Assembly: GCF_020892095.1 (NCBI RefSeq)
Contig: NZ_AP024845.1
Location: 1,054,001-1,118,000, forward strand
Direction of reading: 5' to 3'
DNA from: Claveliimonas bilis
GTDB taxonomy: Bacteria > Bacillota > Clostridia > Lachnospirales > Lachnospiraceae
Length of the DNA: 64,000 bases
The notes under the pieces were generated by a model. It searched no databases, was not told the origin of the DNA, and saw only the letters and a program-made list of their open reading frames with translations. Below, piece by piece: positions 1-8,251 of the stretch (the first letter of the stretch is position 1; every line of letters begins with the position of its first letter). The translations under genes were made by a program, and so were the position numbers.

Positions 1-209
1 GAAGAAGCTGCATCCGACAGATTGTTAAATGCATCTGCCGTAACAGAAATACTGTGCATGGCAATCCCCACTGCCGCCTTTACAGCAAAAAGGAGGGCAT
101 TACAGATAATGCCCACAACCCCTGCCAGCGTGCCGTACTGCGTCCGCACATTCAGTTCCTCTGTCTTGTGATAATCCTTTATAAAATGCCTGACTAAAAA
201 TTCTGTCAT
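1..209 (-). CDS. Cation diffusion facilitator family transporter (N-terminal part, cut by window edge)
   Basis: Only the first 69 codons are visible, reading leftwards from an ATG at 209. The protein begins MTEFLVRHFIKDY, followed by an aromatic/basic stretch and then the first membrane helix with the family pattern GIICNALLFAVKAAVGI and SVTADAFNNLSDAASS. This matches the start of bacterial CDF (CzcD/MntE/FieF-like) metal efflux proteins, where the Asp in ADAFNNLSD lies near the metal site. CDF proteins exchange Zn, Mn, Fe or Co for protons at the inner membrane. The metal cannot be told from this fragment. It lies just downstream of spoIIR on the same strand (26 bp gap). Confidence 0.8.
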   Translation of the reverse strand, partial: MTEFLVRHFIKDYHKTEELNVRTQYGTLAGVVGIICNALLFAVKAAVGIAMHSISVTADAFNNLSDAAS

Positions 210-235
210 AACGTTTCTGCCTCCGCCTTACCTGG

Positions 236-898
236 TTATTTCCCGGATGCACCATCCCCGAAGAAAAACCATTTTATCTTAAAGTCCGAAAATGCCGTAA
301 CCATATCGTACGCATCTTCACTTAACACATGTCCCATTTTTTCCTTTCCCTTTTCCGGCACAACACACCGGACAGCATCTGTAAAACAAAGGTTGGGATA
401 CAGACAGCACCACCAGTTATGCCCCTGCCCGCTTCCGATCTTTACCCTGAGAGCTGTATATTCTCCCGCCGGAAATGTCACATCTCCATAGTTTTTTTCT
501 GGAAAATAATCCTTCACGACCTCTGCGCTGACCTCATCCGTACATCCCTCATTCCGAAGAACCATCTCGCCGGTCTTTTCCATATCGCTAAGATGACTGC
601 CCATCCACTCTATGGTTTCTTCCAGATCATCCGTTTCCGGCATATTCCTTTTCATATAGGAAAGAAGGGCTTCTTTTACAGCCATTTTCAACTTCTGATC
701 CCGATCCGAATCGCTGTCAGCCAGTACATGAAAACGCAGCACCGTTTCCGCCAGCTCTTCCTGTGCTTCCCGGCTTCTTGCCTCCACCAGCATTCCTCTC
801 TGCCAGACAAGGAAACCTGTAATGACTGCCGCTGCTATAAGCGCTGCTGCCAGGCAAAAGACCTGTCTTTTTCTTTCCCTGCGATTTCCCGTTTCCAT
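236..898 (-). CDS. spoIIR: Stage II sporulation protein R
   Basis: 220 aa. A basic N-terminus and one membrane/signal helix (about residues 13-33) are followed by the SpoIIR domain, recognised from LRFHVLADSDSDRDQKLKMAVK (residues about 54-75) and the Trp/Cys-rich GHNWWCCLYPNLCF near residue 160. SpoIIR is made in the forespore under sigma-F, is secreted into the intermembrane space, and triggers SpoIIGA to process pro-sigma-E in the mother cell. The length is usual for the family. The ATG at 898 has an AGGAGG site about 10 bases upstream. This gene is the best evidence in the window for a spore-former. Confidence 0.95.
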   Translation of the reverse strand: METGNRRERKRQVFCLAAALIAAAVITGFLVWQRGMLVEARSREAQEELAETVLRFHVLADSDSDRDQKLKMAVKEALLSYMKRNMPETDDLEETIEWMGSHLSDMEKTGEMVLRNEGCTDEVSAEVVKDYFPEKNYGDVTFPAGEYTALRVKIGSGQGHNWWCCLYPNLCFTDAVRCVVPEKGKEKMGHVLSEDAYDMVTAFSDFKIKWFFFGDGASGK

Positions 899-999
899 AT
901 TGTATGTACCTCCTGATCTCTTCTTTTTATTTCTTTGAATCTATCAGGAGTTTTGCCGCCCTTTTGCCCCTTTATACAAAAGCGGGCTCGAAACTGCAA

Positions 1000-1677
1000 T
1001 TATTTTTTTGTCCGGATGGTATCGATCACTGCCTCTACCTGATTATCCACATGCTGACACACTACCTTGGCCGCCTTGTCTTTTTGTCCTGTCTCAATAG
1101 TCTGAATGATCTCCTCGTGTTCATCGATCAACTGCTGATGGAAATCTGACCGTTTTAAATATTCCACCCGGTAACGGTACATCTGTTCTCCAAGGTTACT
1201 GAGAAGCTGGATCAGCTTCTGGTTATCTGTTGCAAGATAGATCACATCATGGAATTTGACGTCAGCTTCCGCAATTTTCGTGATATCTCCGCTTTTTAAG
1301 GTGGATTGGAAATACTCGGCTGCTTCTTTCAGTTCCTGAATCTTTTCTTCGCTGATCTTATCGCATGCCAGGCGCACAGCCAGCTCCTCTAAAGCCCGCC
1401 TTACTTCCAGCACATCTCTTAGGCTTTTTTCCGTGATCTCTGCCACCTCGGCACCTTTTCTGGGAATCATCAGAACGAGTCCTTCCAGCTCCAGCTTGCG
1501 GATTGCCTCCCGGATAGGCGTCCTGCTGACGCCCAGTTTATTTGCCAGCTGTATTTCCATCAGCCTTTCTCCCGGTTTCAGTTCCCCTCTTAAAATTGCC
1601 TGACGCAAAGTATTAAAAACAACATCCCTAAGGGGAAGATACTCATTCATGCTGACTTCAAAATTCGGTTCCTTCAT
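1000..1677 (-). CDS. GntR-family regulator, FadR (FCD) subfamily
   Basis: 225 aa. The N-terminal winged helix (residues about 10-75) shows the GntR signature: ILRGELKPGERLMEIQLA, then VSRTPIREAIRKLELEGLV. The C-terminal all-helical FCD domain has the usual metal/ligand residues in FHDVIYLATDN and a late DEHEEIIQ helix. These proteins are effector-responsive repressors. The ATG directly follows the ispE stop codon (no gap) and its AAGGAGG site lies inside the end of ispE, so the two are translationally coupled. This ispE-regulator pairing does not reveal the ligand. No operator was identified. Confidence 0.9.
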   Translation of the reverse strand: MKEPNFEVSMNEYLPLRDVVFNTLRQAILRGELKPGERLMEIQLANKLGVSRTPIREAIRKLELEGLVLMIPRKGAEVAEITEKSLRDVLEVRRALEELAVRLACDKISEEKIQELKEAAEYFQSTLKSGDITKIAEADVKFHDVIYLATDNQKLIQLLSNLGEQMYRYRVEYLKRSDFHQQLIDEHEEIIQTIETGQKDKAAKVVCQHVDNQVEAVIDTIRTKK

Positions 1678-2553
1678 TTATTTCCTCCTTACATTGTGTA
1701 CATTGGTCACATAAGCCTGCTTCACCAGGCCGGTATGTTTCAGCTTTTCTGCCGCTGCCTTTGCCGTCCTCCTGTTCTCATAAATCCCGAACACTGTGGG
1801 ACCGCTGCCGCTCATCATAGCATTCAGGGCACCTGCTTCTTTCATTGTTTCCTTGATCTGACCAAGAACCGGATGTTCCTTCAGCATCACCTGTTCCAGC
1901 ACATTTCCCATGCTTCCGGTTATCTTTTTCAGATCCCCGGCATCCAGTCCCGCAAGTATACCGTCGATATCCGGATGCCGGCTGATCCCTTCCTGGTCAA
2001 TTTTTTCATATACGGTTTTCGTAGACGCAGAAAGCGGCGGCTTTGCAATCAGCACATAACATTTCGGCATAGCCGGAAGCGGCGTCAGGATTTCTCCGAT
2101 CCCTTCCGCCAGAACAGTTCCCCGCATAATACAGTAGGGAACATCCGCCCCCAGAATCACTCCCCTTTTCTTTAATTCCTCTTCAGAAAGTCCCAGAGAA
2201 AACATACGGTTCATTCCAAAAAGCACCGCTGCGGCGTTGGAGCTTCCTCCTGCCATACCCGCCGCCACCGGAATATGCTTTTCCAGGGTAATACGCATTC
2301 CCTCCCGGATATCAAATTCCCGGATCATAAGATCTGCCGCCTTATAGGCAATATTGTTTTCATTGACCGGCAAAAAGCCAAGATTTGTGCGAATCTCTAT
2401 CCCCGGTTCCCGCATCTTTTCCATAATTACTCTGTCATATAAATAGACAGTCTGCATCACCATGCGCACATCATGGTAGCCGTTTTCTCTCCGTCCGAGA
2501 ATATCCAGTCCAAGATTTATCTTTCCCAGTGCTTTCAACTCTAATTTATCCAT
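1678..2553 (-). CDS. ispE: 4-diphosphocytidyl-2-C-methyl-D-erythritol kinase
   Basis: 291 aa, usual for IspE. It is a GHMP-fold kinase of the non-mevalonate (MEP) isoprenoid pathway that phosphorylates CDP-methylerythritol. It has the N-terminal KINLGLDILGRRENGYHDV, the ATP-binding glycine loop PVAAGMAGGSSNAAAV (about residues 94-109) and the late GSGPTVFG motif. It is followed without a gap by the FadR-type regulator. The upstream neighbour on the same strand is the SipL-like gene, 32 bp away. The start ATG at 2553 has a weak AAGGAG-like site. Confidence 0.97.
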   Translation of the reverse strand: MDKLELKALGKINLGLDILGRRENGYHDVRMVMQTVYLYDRVIMEKMREPGIEIRTNLGFLPVNENNIAYKAADLMIREFDIREGMRITLEKHIPVAAGMAGGSSNAAAVLFGMNRMFSLGLSEEELKKRGVILGADVPYCIMRGTVLAEGIGEILTPLPAMPKCYVLIAKPPLSASTKTVYEKIDQEGISRHPDIDGILAGLDAGDLKKITGSMGNVLEQVMLKEHPVLGQIKETMKEAGALNAMMSGSGPTVFGIYENRRTAKAAAEKLKHTGLVKQAYVTNVHNVRRK

Positions 2554-2585
2554 TGTTTTCTCCTTGTATCTTGTATACAGTGTTC

Positions 2586-4166
2586 TTATAGTATACTCAT
2601 ATTTTCTTTAAAAATCAATATACGATCTCCTGCTTTTATCTGCCTGCCGTCCATCTCATTCACTTCCTGTATTCCTTCCTCTGTGGTGTGATACCGTTTG
2701 GCAAGATTCCACAGATCATCGCCTTCCTTTACAATATATCCCACAATTCCGGGAGCATTCTCCGCTTCTTTTTCATCCATCTCCCTTTCCTCTATCTGTT
2801 CGATATTCTCTACCATGACAGCCTCCCTAAGAAGGATCTGGAATCCAAGCACTGCTTTGACTTCTGCTTCACCGCCTCCAAGAAGGCTGACACTTAACTG
2901 TTCCACCGTGCCGCTGATATCATAGCGCATCGTTTCCTCTGCTTTCGGGCACTCAATGATATGAGAATAGGGGATCATCCCCTGCCATACATCAAAAGGT
3001 ACTTCATCGTCTGCCTTTATGTAGAGCATTCCTATATGAATCACACCTTCTACCTGAATCCCTTCCGGAACGATTTTCGTATATTCCATCTGGAGCCTGC
3101 CGCTGCAGTGGCAGATCTGAAGCATTCCGTCCTTCAGCTCTGGAAGGTTCAGCTGCTCCGCTGCCTTGCACCTGGAGTGGTTCTGCATAACCAGTCTTTC
3201 CAGAGCCTTTTCCTCCCGGGCAGGAATAAGCTCTTTTGTCAGGGAATAAAGATCATCCAGAATTTCTGTTTTTTCCTCTTCATAGACACTGCACCTTACT
3301 TCCAGAGAGGCCTCCAGTCCGAAAATCCTCATCTCCCCGTCCTCATCCATTCGAATGTCTATATTTTCATCTGTAAGCGAAGCCTGAATGTCATGGTACA
3401 TAGTATCTTCTGCCCCGTAACATTCTAACTTTCCCTCAAAGGGAATATTTTGCTCCACCCATTCCATCTTCTGCTCCTGTGACTCATAAAGACAAAACAG
3501 CTGAATCTCTCCTCTAAGCAGCAGCTCATCTGTTCCAAGTCGGGTATCCAGCTTTCTTAAGTTCGCCTCTCCATAGAGGAGTGTACCTATATTTTCTTTT
3601 GAAGCCGGAATCTTCATCTCTTCCTTGATCCGGTATATGTCTTTTTTCATCGAATGCAGCTTCAGTATTTCCTCTGTCCGGAAGCGTTTATAGACCGGTT
3701 CAGAAGTCTCCACATCTGTTGTCAGGATTTCCTCACTCTCTCCCTCTGAGCTGACTTCAAGGTCAACTGCCACCCGGATATTCAATTTTCTGGAATGAAT
3801 AACGGTTACATTCAGCTCTGCGAAAGATGATCTGACATATAGTTTTCCCACTGGTTCATCTTCCATATACACCATCTCTTCAAAAGACAGTTTCCCCTGA
3901 AGCGCCGATACCTTCTGGATCTCATTTTCTGTTTCATACAGGATCTGATAGGTAATCTTTCCTGTGATCCTGGCATAATTTTCCGTCATCTTAATGTCCT
4001 CTACCCGCACGCGGCCTCCTGCCAGAATGACTTTCGCCACATCTTCTCTGACATCTGGCACATTGACATCCTCATCCACATAAAACTGATCCGTCACCTT
4101 TTTTCCTGTCTGTATACAGTGAACTGCCTTTCTGACTTCTTCCACTTTTATTTCCTCCTTTTTCAC
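2586..4166 (-). CDS. DUF3794 (SPOCS) and LysM domain protein, SipL-like spore morphogenesis protein
   Basis: 526 aa. Repeated SPOCS/DUF3794 domains fill most of the protein; the first is clear at ITDQFYVDEDVNVPDVREDVAKVI, around residues 23-48 (pattern VPDxxPDVxxI). A C-terminal LysM domain follows from about residue 475 (VGYIVKEGDDLWNLAKRY, then INEMDGRQIKAGDRILI-like residues). This architecture and length match SipL of Clostridioides difficile, which binds SpoIVA and is needed for spore coat assembly, so a role at the forespore surface is likely. The start codon overlaps the stop of the upstream lipoprotein gene by 4 bases, implying coupling. Confidence 0.8.
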   Translation of the reverse strand: MKKEEIKVEEVRKAVHCIQTGKKVTDQFYVDEDVNVPDVREDVAKVILAGGRVRVEDIKMTENYARITGKITYQILYETENEIQKVSALQGKLSFEEMVYMEDEPVGKLYVRSSFAELNVTVIHSRKLNIRVAVDLEVSSEGESEEILTTDVETSEPVYKRFRTEEILKLHSMKKDIYRIKEEMKIPASKENIGTLLYGEANLRKLDTRLGTDELLLRGEIQLFCLYESQEQKMEWVEQNIPFEGKLECYGAEDTMYHDIQASLTDENIDIRMDEDGEMRIFGLEASLEVRCSVYEEEKTEILDDLYSLTKELIPAREEKALERLVMQNHSRCKAAEQLNLPELKDGMLQICHCSGRLQMEYTKIVPEGIQVEGVIHIGMLYIKADDEVPFDVWQGMIPYSHIIECPKAEETMRYDISGTVEQLSVSLLGGGEAEVKAVLGFQILLREAVMVENIEQIEEREMDEKEAENAPGIVGYIVKEGDDLWNLAKRYHTTEEGIQEVNEMDGRQIKAGDRILIFKENMSIL

Positions 4167-4588
4167 TCATCAAATCGGATTTTTTTTGCATTATACGGCA
4201 TCTTTACCGCCACATAAGGGCAGGTCTTTTTTTCTTTAGCTTCCTCCTCTGATTCCGGACCTTTCAAATAAGTCCGTATGTAAATGGCATTCTTTGTCTC
4301 ATAAAGTTCCCTGACTTCTGCCTGATATCCTTCCGTGTCCTTTTCTCCGTATCCTCTCACAATATAAAGCATCCCCTGATCCCCGTAGGAAATCTTCATG
4401 GGATCCTCCTTTTTCTGTTCAATCTGCTTTTGCAGCTCTTTTGGCAGCTCTTCTTCCTTTACTACTGTATATTCGATATCGCCGGTTTTTTCTTTGTCCT
4501 CTTTTACCACACTGCAGCCTGCAGACGACGAAACAAAAATCAGCAAAACAACGCAAAGCGTGCAAAGCAGCCTCCTTTGTTCTTTCAT
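4163..4588 (-). CDS. Putative lipoprotein, PrcB C-terminal-like domain
   Basis: 141 aa. The signal peptide ends in the lipobox SSAGC (Cys at about residue 24), so the mature protein should be lipid-anchored on the outer face of the membrane. The remainder resembles the small PrcB-type domain: SYGDQGMLYIVRGYGEKDTEGY and the closing CPYVAVKMPYNAKKIRF. PrcB-like domains are found in small secreted proteins of Firmicutes, but their function outside treponemal protease complexes is unclear. It is co-transcribed with the SipL-like gene (ATGA overlap), which suggests a link to the cell envelope or sporulation. Confidence 0.7.
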   Translation of the reverse strand: MKEQRRLLCTLCVVLLIFVSSSAGCSVVKEDKEKTGDIEYTVVKEEELPKELQKQIEQKKEDPMKISYGDQGMLYIVRGYGEKDTEGYQAEVRELYETKNAIYIRTYLKGPESEEEAKEKKTCPYVAVKMPYNAKKIRFDE

Positions 4589-4721
4589 ATCTTTGTACCA
4601 TACAGTTATTTCTCTTTATCATCATACACGCCACCCCTTTGAAAAATGACAGTTTTATGGTAAGATGTGGTAAGATGTCTGAGAAATATCTGAAAGTATA
4701 AAAAAGAAAGGCTGCAGTAAT

Positions 4722-5456
4722 ATGATAAGATTTATTTGTATCGTAATTGTTCTGTTTCTGTACCTGGTCATCGGCATTCCCGTTCTCCTCATAGAAAACG
4801 TAGTTGGCCTTGTCAGCAAAAGAGCAAAAGACTATTCCTGTCTCCGGATGGTGCAGTGGACGTTCCGGCTCATGCTGAAAATTGCCGGAGTGAGCGTAAC
4901 TGTGATCGGAGAAGAAAACATCCCGGATGAACCGGTTCTTTATATAGGAAATCACAGAAGCTATTTCGATATTCTGCTGACCTATTCCAGATGCCGGCGC
5001 CTGACAGGCTATGTTGCCAAAAAAGAAATGCTCCGCTATCCTCTTCTCCGTGACTGGATGAAAAACCTTTACTGTCTCTTCCTCGACAGAAGCACGCCGA
5101 AGGAGGGACTCAAAACCATTCTGACTGCTATAGAATATATCAGAAGTGGAATTTCTATCTGCATCTTTCCGGAGGGAACAAGAAATACAGGCGAAGAACT
5201 TTCTATGCTGCCATTTAAGGACGGTGCGCTGAAGATTGCTGAAAAGACAGGATGTCCTATCATCCCCATGTCCATGAACAATACACAGGCAATCTTTGAA
5301 AAACATCTGCCTTTTGTCAGAAAAGCCCACGTGGTACTGGAATATGGAACCCCCATTTATCCGGACAAACTGGACAAAGAAACCAAAAGGCATCTGGGCG
5401 CATACTGCCAGAATATCATCCAGGAAACAATCATAAAAAATCAGTCCCTGGTATAG
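4722..5456 (+). CDS. plsC: 1-acyl-sn-glycerol-3-phosphate acyltransferase
   Basis: 244 aa. The N-terminal membrane helix (residues about 2-26) is followed by the PlsC domain with the catalytic NHRSYFD box (NHxxxxD, about residue 77) and the FPEGTRN phosphate-binding box (about residue 150). It acylates lysophosphatidate to phosphatidate at the membrane in phospholipid synthesis. Length and motif spacing are standard. It is transcribed divergently from the PrcB-like lipoprotein across 133 bp. The ATG at 4722 has an AAAGG site, somewhat far (11 bases). Confidence 0.93.
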   Translation: MIRFICIVIVLFLYLVIGIPVLLIENVVGLVSKRAKDYSCLRMVQWTFRLMLKIAGVSVTVIGEENIPDEPVLYIGNHRSYFDILLTYSRCRRLTGYVAKKEMLRYPLLRDWMKNLYCLFLDRSTPKEGLKTILTAIEYIRSGISICIFPEGTRNTGEELSMLPFKDGALKIAEKTGCPIIPMSMNNTQAIFEKHLPFVRKAHVVLEYGTPIYPDKLDKETKRHLGAYCQNIIQETIIKNQSLV

Positions 5457-5471
5457 TTTTTTTACATTCTT

Positions 5472-5501
5472 TTTACAACTGTAAAAAAAACGTGGTATAA
5501 T
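5472..5501 (+). promoter_or_regulatory. Promoter with overlapping palindrome, upstream of pncB
   Basis: The -35 TTTACA (5472-5477), an 18-base spacer and a perfect -10 TATAAT (5496-5501). The -35 is part of a palindrome TTTTACA-AC-TGTAAAA (5471-5486), a plausible operator for a NAD-synthesis regulator; that identity is inference. The predicted start of transcription falls in the structured repeat that follows. Confidence 0.6.
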
Positions 5502-5600
5502 AATTGCACCATGTGCAATTCAAGCTGATAAATCAGCTTGCCCCGCTTTGCGGGGACGAGGCCCGCGAGCGAGGTCCCGAAGGGGGGCGAGCTTGCATGG
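5502..5600 (+). repeat. Tandem-hairpin structured element in the pncB leader (probable dispersed repeat)
   Basis: Consecutive perfect hairpins: AATTGCAC-CAT-GTGCAATT (5502-5520), CAAGCTGAT-AA-ATCAGCTTG (5521-5540) and CCCCGC-TTT-GCGGGG (5541-5555), then a GC-rich stretch with three CGAG/GCGAGG motifs and CCC-GAAG-GGG (5556-5596). It is far more GC-rich than its surroundings and encodes nothing convincing. It resembles dispersed intergenic repeats of Lachnospiraceae, but I cannot confirm copy number from this window. Confidence 0.55.
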
Positions 5601-5681
5601 CGAATGTTAACTGCCAGAGACACCATGTCTGCTGACGCAGACATGTAATAAAAAGGTACTAAAAGGAGTTTAAAAGGAACA

Positions 5682-7133
5682 ATGAACAGACACGACCTTA
5701 CCCTGCTTACTGACTTCTATGAACTTACTATGATGCAGGGATACTACGAAAAGGGGCAGAATGAAACCGTCATCTTTGACGTATTCTTCCGCCAAAATCC
5801 AAGCGGAGGCGGATATTCTATCTGCGCCGGACTGGATCAGATAATTGAATATGTAAAAAATTTGAATTTTACTTATGAGGATGTAGATTATCTCCGGAGT
5901 CTGGGGATCTTCAGCGAAGATTTCCTGCACTATCTCGGAGGCTTCCACTTTACGGGAGATATTTATGCTATTCCCGAAGGAACGGTAGTCTTTCCAAAAG
6001 AACCGCTCATTAAGATCATTGCCCCTATTATGGAAGCACAGCTCGTAGAGACAGCGATCCTGAATATCATTAATCATCAGTCCCTGATCGCCACAAAGGC
6101 TTCCCGTGTCGTCTTTGCCGCTAACGGGGACGGTGTAATGGAGTTTGGACTCCGCCGTGCCCAGGGACCCGATGCCGGCCTTTACGGCGCCCGCGCCGCA
6201 ATGATCGGCGGCTGTGTTGGAACTTCCAATGTTCTGGCAGGCCAGCTTTTTGATGTACCGGTACTTGGTACCCATGCGCACAGCTGGATTATGAGTTTTC
6301 CGGATGAATATACTGCTTTTCGCGCTTATGCAGATCTTTATCCTGACAACTGCACCCTTCTTGTAGACACCTATGATACCCTGAAATCGGGTGTTCCAAA
6401 TGCAATCCGGGTATTCCAGGAAATGAAAGACAGCGGAAATCCTCTGAAGCGGTATGGCATACGTCTGGACAGCGGGGATCTCGCCTATCTCTCCAAGGAA
6501 GCGCGGAAAATGCTGGATGAAGCCGGATTTAAAGATGCAGTCATTGCCGCTTCCAACGATCTGGATGAATACCTGCTTCATGATTTAAAAATGCAGCAGG
6601 CGGCCATCACTTCCTGGGGCGTAGGAACAAATCTGATCACCTCTAAAGACTGCCCGTCCTTTGGCGGTGTTTACAAACTGGCAGCTATTCAGGATGAATC
6701 AGGTGCCTTTATTCCTAAAATAAAAATTTCCGAAAATACGGAAAAAATCACAAATCCCGGAAACAAAACCATTTTCCGGATTTATGATAAGACCACCGGC
6801 AAAGTCCGCGCTGATCTGATCTGCTTTGCAGATGAAACTTTTGATCCAAGTGAAGATCTGCTTCTCTTTGATCCGATCGAAACCTGGAAAAAGACAAAGC
6901 TGCCCGGCGGATCTTATACTATGCGCGAAATTTTAGTACCTGTTTTCCGCAAAGGAGAATGTGTGTATCAGTCTCCTTCCGTTATGGAAATCGCAGAATA
7001 CTGCAAACAGGAAAAGAAAACACTGTGGGATGAGACAAAGCGTCTTTTCTATCCACATCAGGTATATGTTGACCTTTCTGAAAGCTTATATCAGGTAAAA
7101 AAATCCCTTCTTGACCAGATGGGTATGGACTAG
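5682..7133 (+). CDS. pncB: Nicotinate phosphoribosyltransferase
   Basis: 483 aa. It converts nicotinate, PRPP and ATP to nicotinate mononucleotide in NAD salvage (Preiss-Handler route). Family features are the N-terminal LTDFYELTMMQGYY (residues about 8-21), FGLRRAQGPDAGLYGARAA (residues about 152-170), GTHAHSWIMSFPDE with the catalytic-region His, and RLDSGDL near residue 262. The length is normal for the Gram-positive type. It is preceded by a strong promoter and a highly structured leader. ddl follows 22 bp downstream in the same direction, so read-through is likely. Confidence 0.97.
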   Translation: MNRHDLTLLTDFYELTMMQGYYEKGQNETVIFDVFFRQNPSGGGYSICAGLDQIIEYVKNLNFTYEDVDYLRSLGIFSEDFLHYLGGFHFTGDIYAIPEGTVVFPKEPLIKIIAPIMEAQLVETAILNIINHQSLIATKASRVVFAANGDGVMEFGLRRAQGPDAGLYGARAAMIGGCVGTSNVLAGQLFDVPVLGTHAHSWIMSFPDEYTAFRAYADLYPDNCTLLVDTYDTLKSGVPNAIRVFQEMKDSGNPLKRYGIRLDSGDLAYLSKEARKMLDEAGFKDAVIAASNDLDEYLLHDLKMQQAAITSWGVGTNLITSKDCPSFGGVYKLAAIQDESGAFIPKIKISENTEKITNPGNKTIFRIYDKTTGKVRADLICFADETFDPSEDLLLFDPIETWKKTKLPGGSYTMREILVPVFRKGECVYQSPSVMEIAEYCKQEKKTLWDETKRLFYPHQVYVDLSESLYQVKKSLLDQMGMD

Positions 7134-7155
7134 AATATTAAGGAGTGTTAATTTT

Positions 7156-8217
7156 ATGAATATTATTGTACTTGCAGGAGGCTACAGCAACGAAAGAGAT
7201 GTTTCTTTAAGTTCCGGAGGAAGCATTTGCAAAGCTTTGAGAGAACGGGGCCACAATGCCTATCTTCTGGATGCTTTCCTTGGCCTCCCCACAGCACCTG
7301 ACAATCTGGAAGAAGTCTTTACTCTCCCGGGCGGCGGACTTGAGATCGCTTCCGGCATTCAGGTAACCGAACCTGATCTGGAAGCATTAAAAGCTTCACG
7401 CCCCGGTGATTCAGCAAGCTATCTGGGCCCCAATGTTCTGGAGCTGTGCCGCATGGCGGACATCACATTTATGGCTCTTCACGGCGGCTTTGGCGAAAAC
7501 GGGAAAATACAGGCAACCTTTGATACACTTGGAATCCGCTATACAGGGCCTAATTCTCTGGGCTGTGCTTTATCAATGAACAAAGGAGTTACCAAAGAAA
7601 TTTTCCAGATGCAGGGAGTTCCTACTCCGGTAGGGCTTCATGTACCCCACTCCCAAAAAGATCTTCCTCTTTCCGATCTTGGCTTCTCTCTTCCCGTTGT
7701 AGTGAAGCCCTGCTCCGGAGGATCCAGCCTTGGCGTACACATCGTGCATACGGATGAAGAATACCGTGAAGCGATGCGCCAGTCTTTCCTGAAAGAGGAT
7801 GAGGTTGTAATTGAGCCTTTTATCAACGGAAGAGAATATGCATGTGGTATTTTTGACGGAAAGGCGCTTCCTCTGGTAGAAATTGTTCCATCAGACGGAT
7901 TTTTTGATTATGCGCACAAATATCAGCAGGGCGGTGCGTCAGAAATCTGTCCTGCCACTTCTGTAGACGCAAAAACAACAGCTATGATCCAGGAAGCCGG
8001 CGAAAAAGCCTACAAGGCTCTGCGTCTGGATGTATATGCAAGAGCTGATTTTATTGTAGATAAAGAAACGGAGGAATTTTACTGTCTGGAAGTAAACTCT
8101 CTTCCGGGTATGACATCCGCAAGCCTTCTTCCCAAAGCAGCAAAAGCAGCAGGATATGAATATGGGGAATTTTGTGAGCTTATCATACAAAAATCTCTGG
8201 AAGCGAGATATCAGTAG
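7156..8217 (+). CDS. ddl: D-alanine--D-alanine ligase
   Basis: 353 aa. It joins two D-Ala for peptidoglycan precursors in the cytoplasm. It has MNIIVLAGGYSNERDVSLSSG at the N-terminus, the ATP-grasp residues in FMALHGGFGENGKIQ (about residue 96), VVKPCSGGSSLGV and the C-terminal FYCLEVNSLPGMTSASLLPK metal-binding strand. The ATG at 7156 was chosen because AGGAG lies at 7141-7145, ten bases upstream, and the protein start then aligns with the family; a longer frame start at 7111 would overlap pncB. murF follows 34 bp downstream and uses the product. Confidence 0.96.
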   Translation: MNIIVLAGGYSNERDVSLSSGGSICKALRERGHNAYLLDAFLGLPTAPDNLEEVFTLPGGGLEIASGIQVTEPDLEALKASRPGDSASYLGPNVLELCRMADITFMALHGGFGENGKIQATFDTLGIRYTGPNSLGCALSMNKGVTKEIFQMQGVPTPVGLHVPHSQKDLPLSDLGFSLPVVVKPCSGGSSLGVHIVHTDEEYREAMRQSFLKEDEVVIEPFINGREYACGIFDGKALPLVEIVPSDGFFDYAHKYQQGGASEICPATSVDAKTTAMIQEAGEKAYKALRLDVYARADFIVDKETEEFYCLEVNSLPGMTSASLLPKAAKAAGYEYGEFCELIIQKSLEARYQ

Positions 8218-8251
8218 CTGATTCATTGTCAAAAACAAAAGGGAGATTATC

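Noticed and set aside
4419-5393. 324-codon minus-strand open frame over plsC
   Set aside because: It is antisense to plsC and to the divergent promoter region, with a protein sequence matching no family; plsC motifs are decisive.
5462-5644. 60-codon minus-strand frame in the pncB leader
   Set aside because: It is made of the hairpin repeat; such frames follow copies of dispersed repeats and lack a ribosome site.
5457-5681. NAD riboswitch upstream of pncB
   Set aside because: The leader is structured but I could not match it to a known NAD aptamer; it fits a repeat better.
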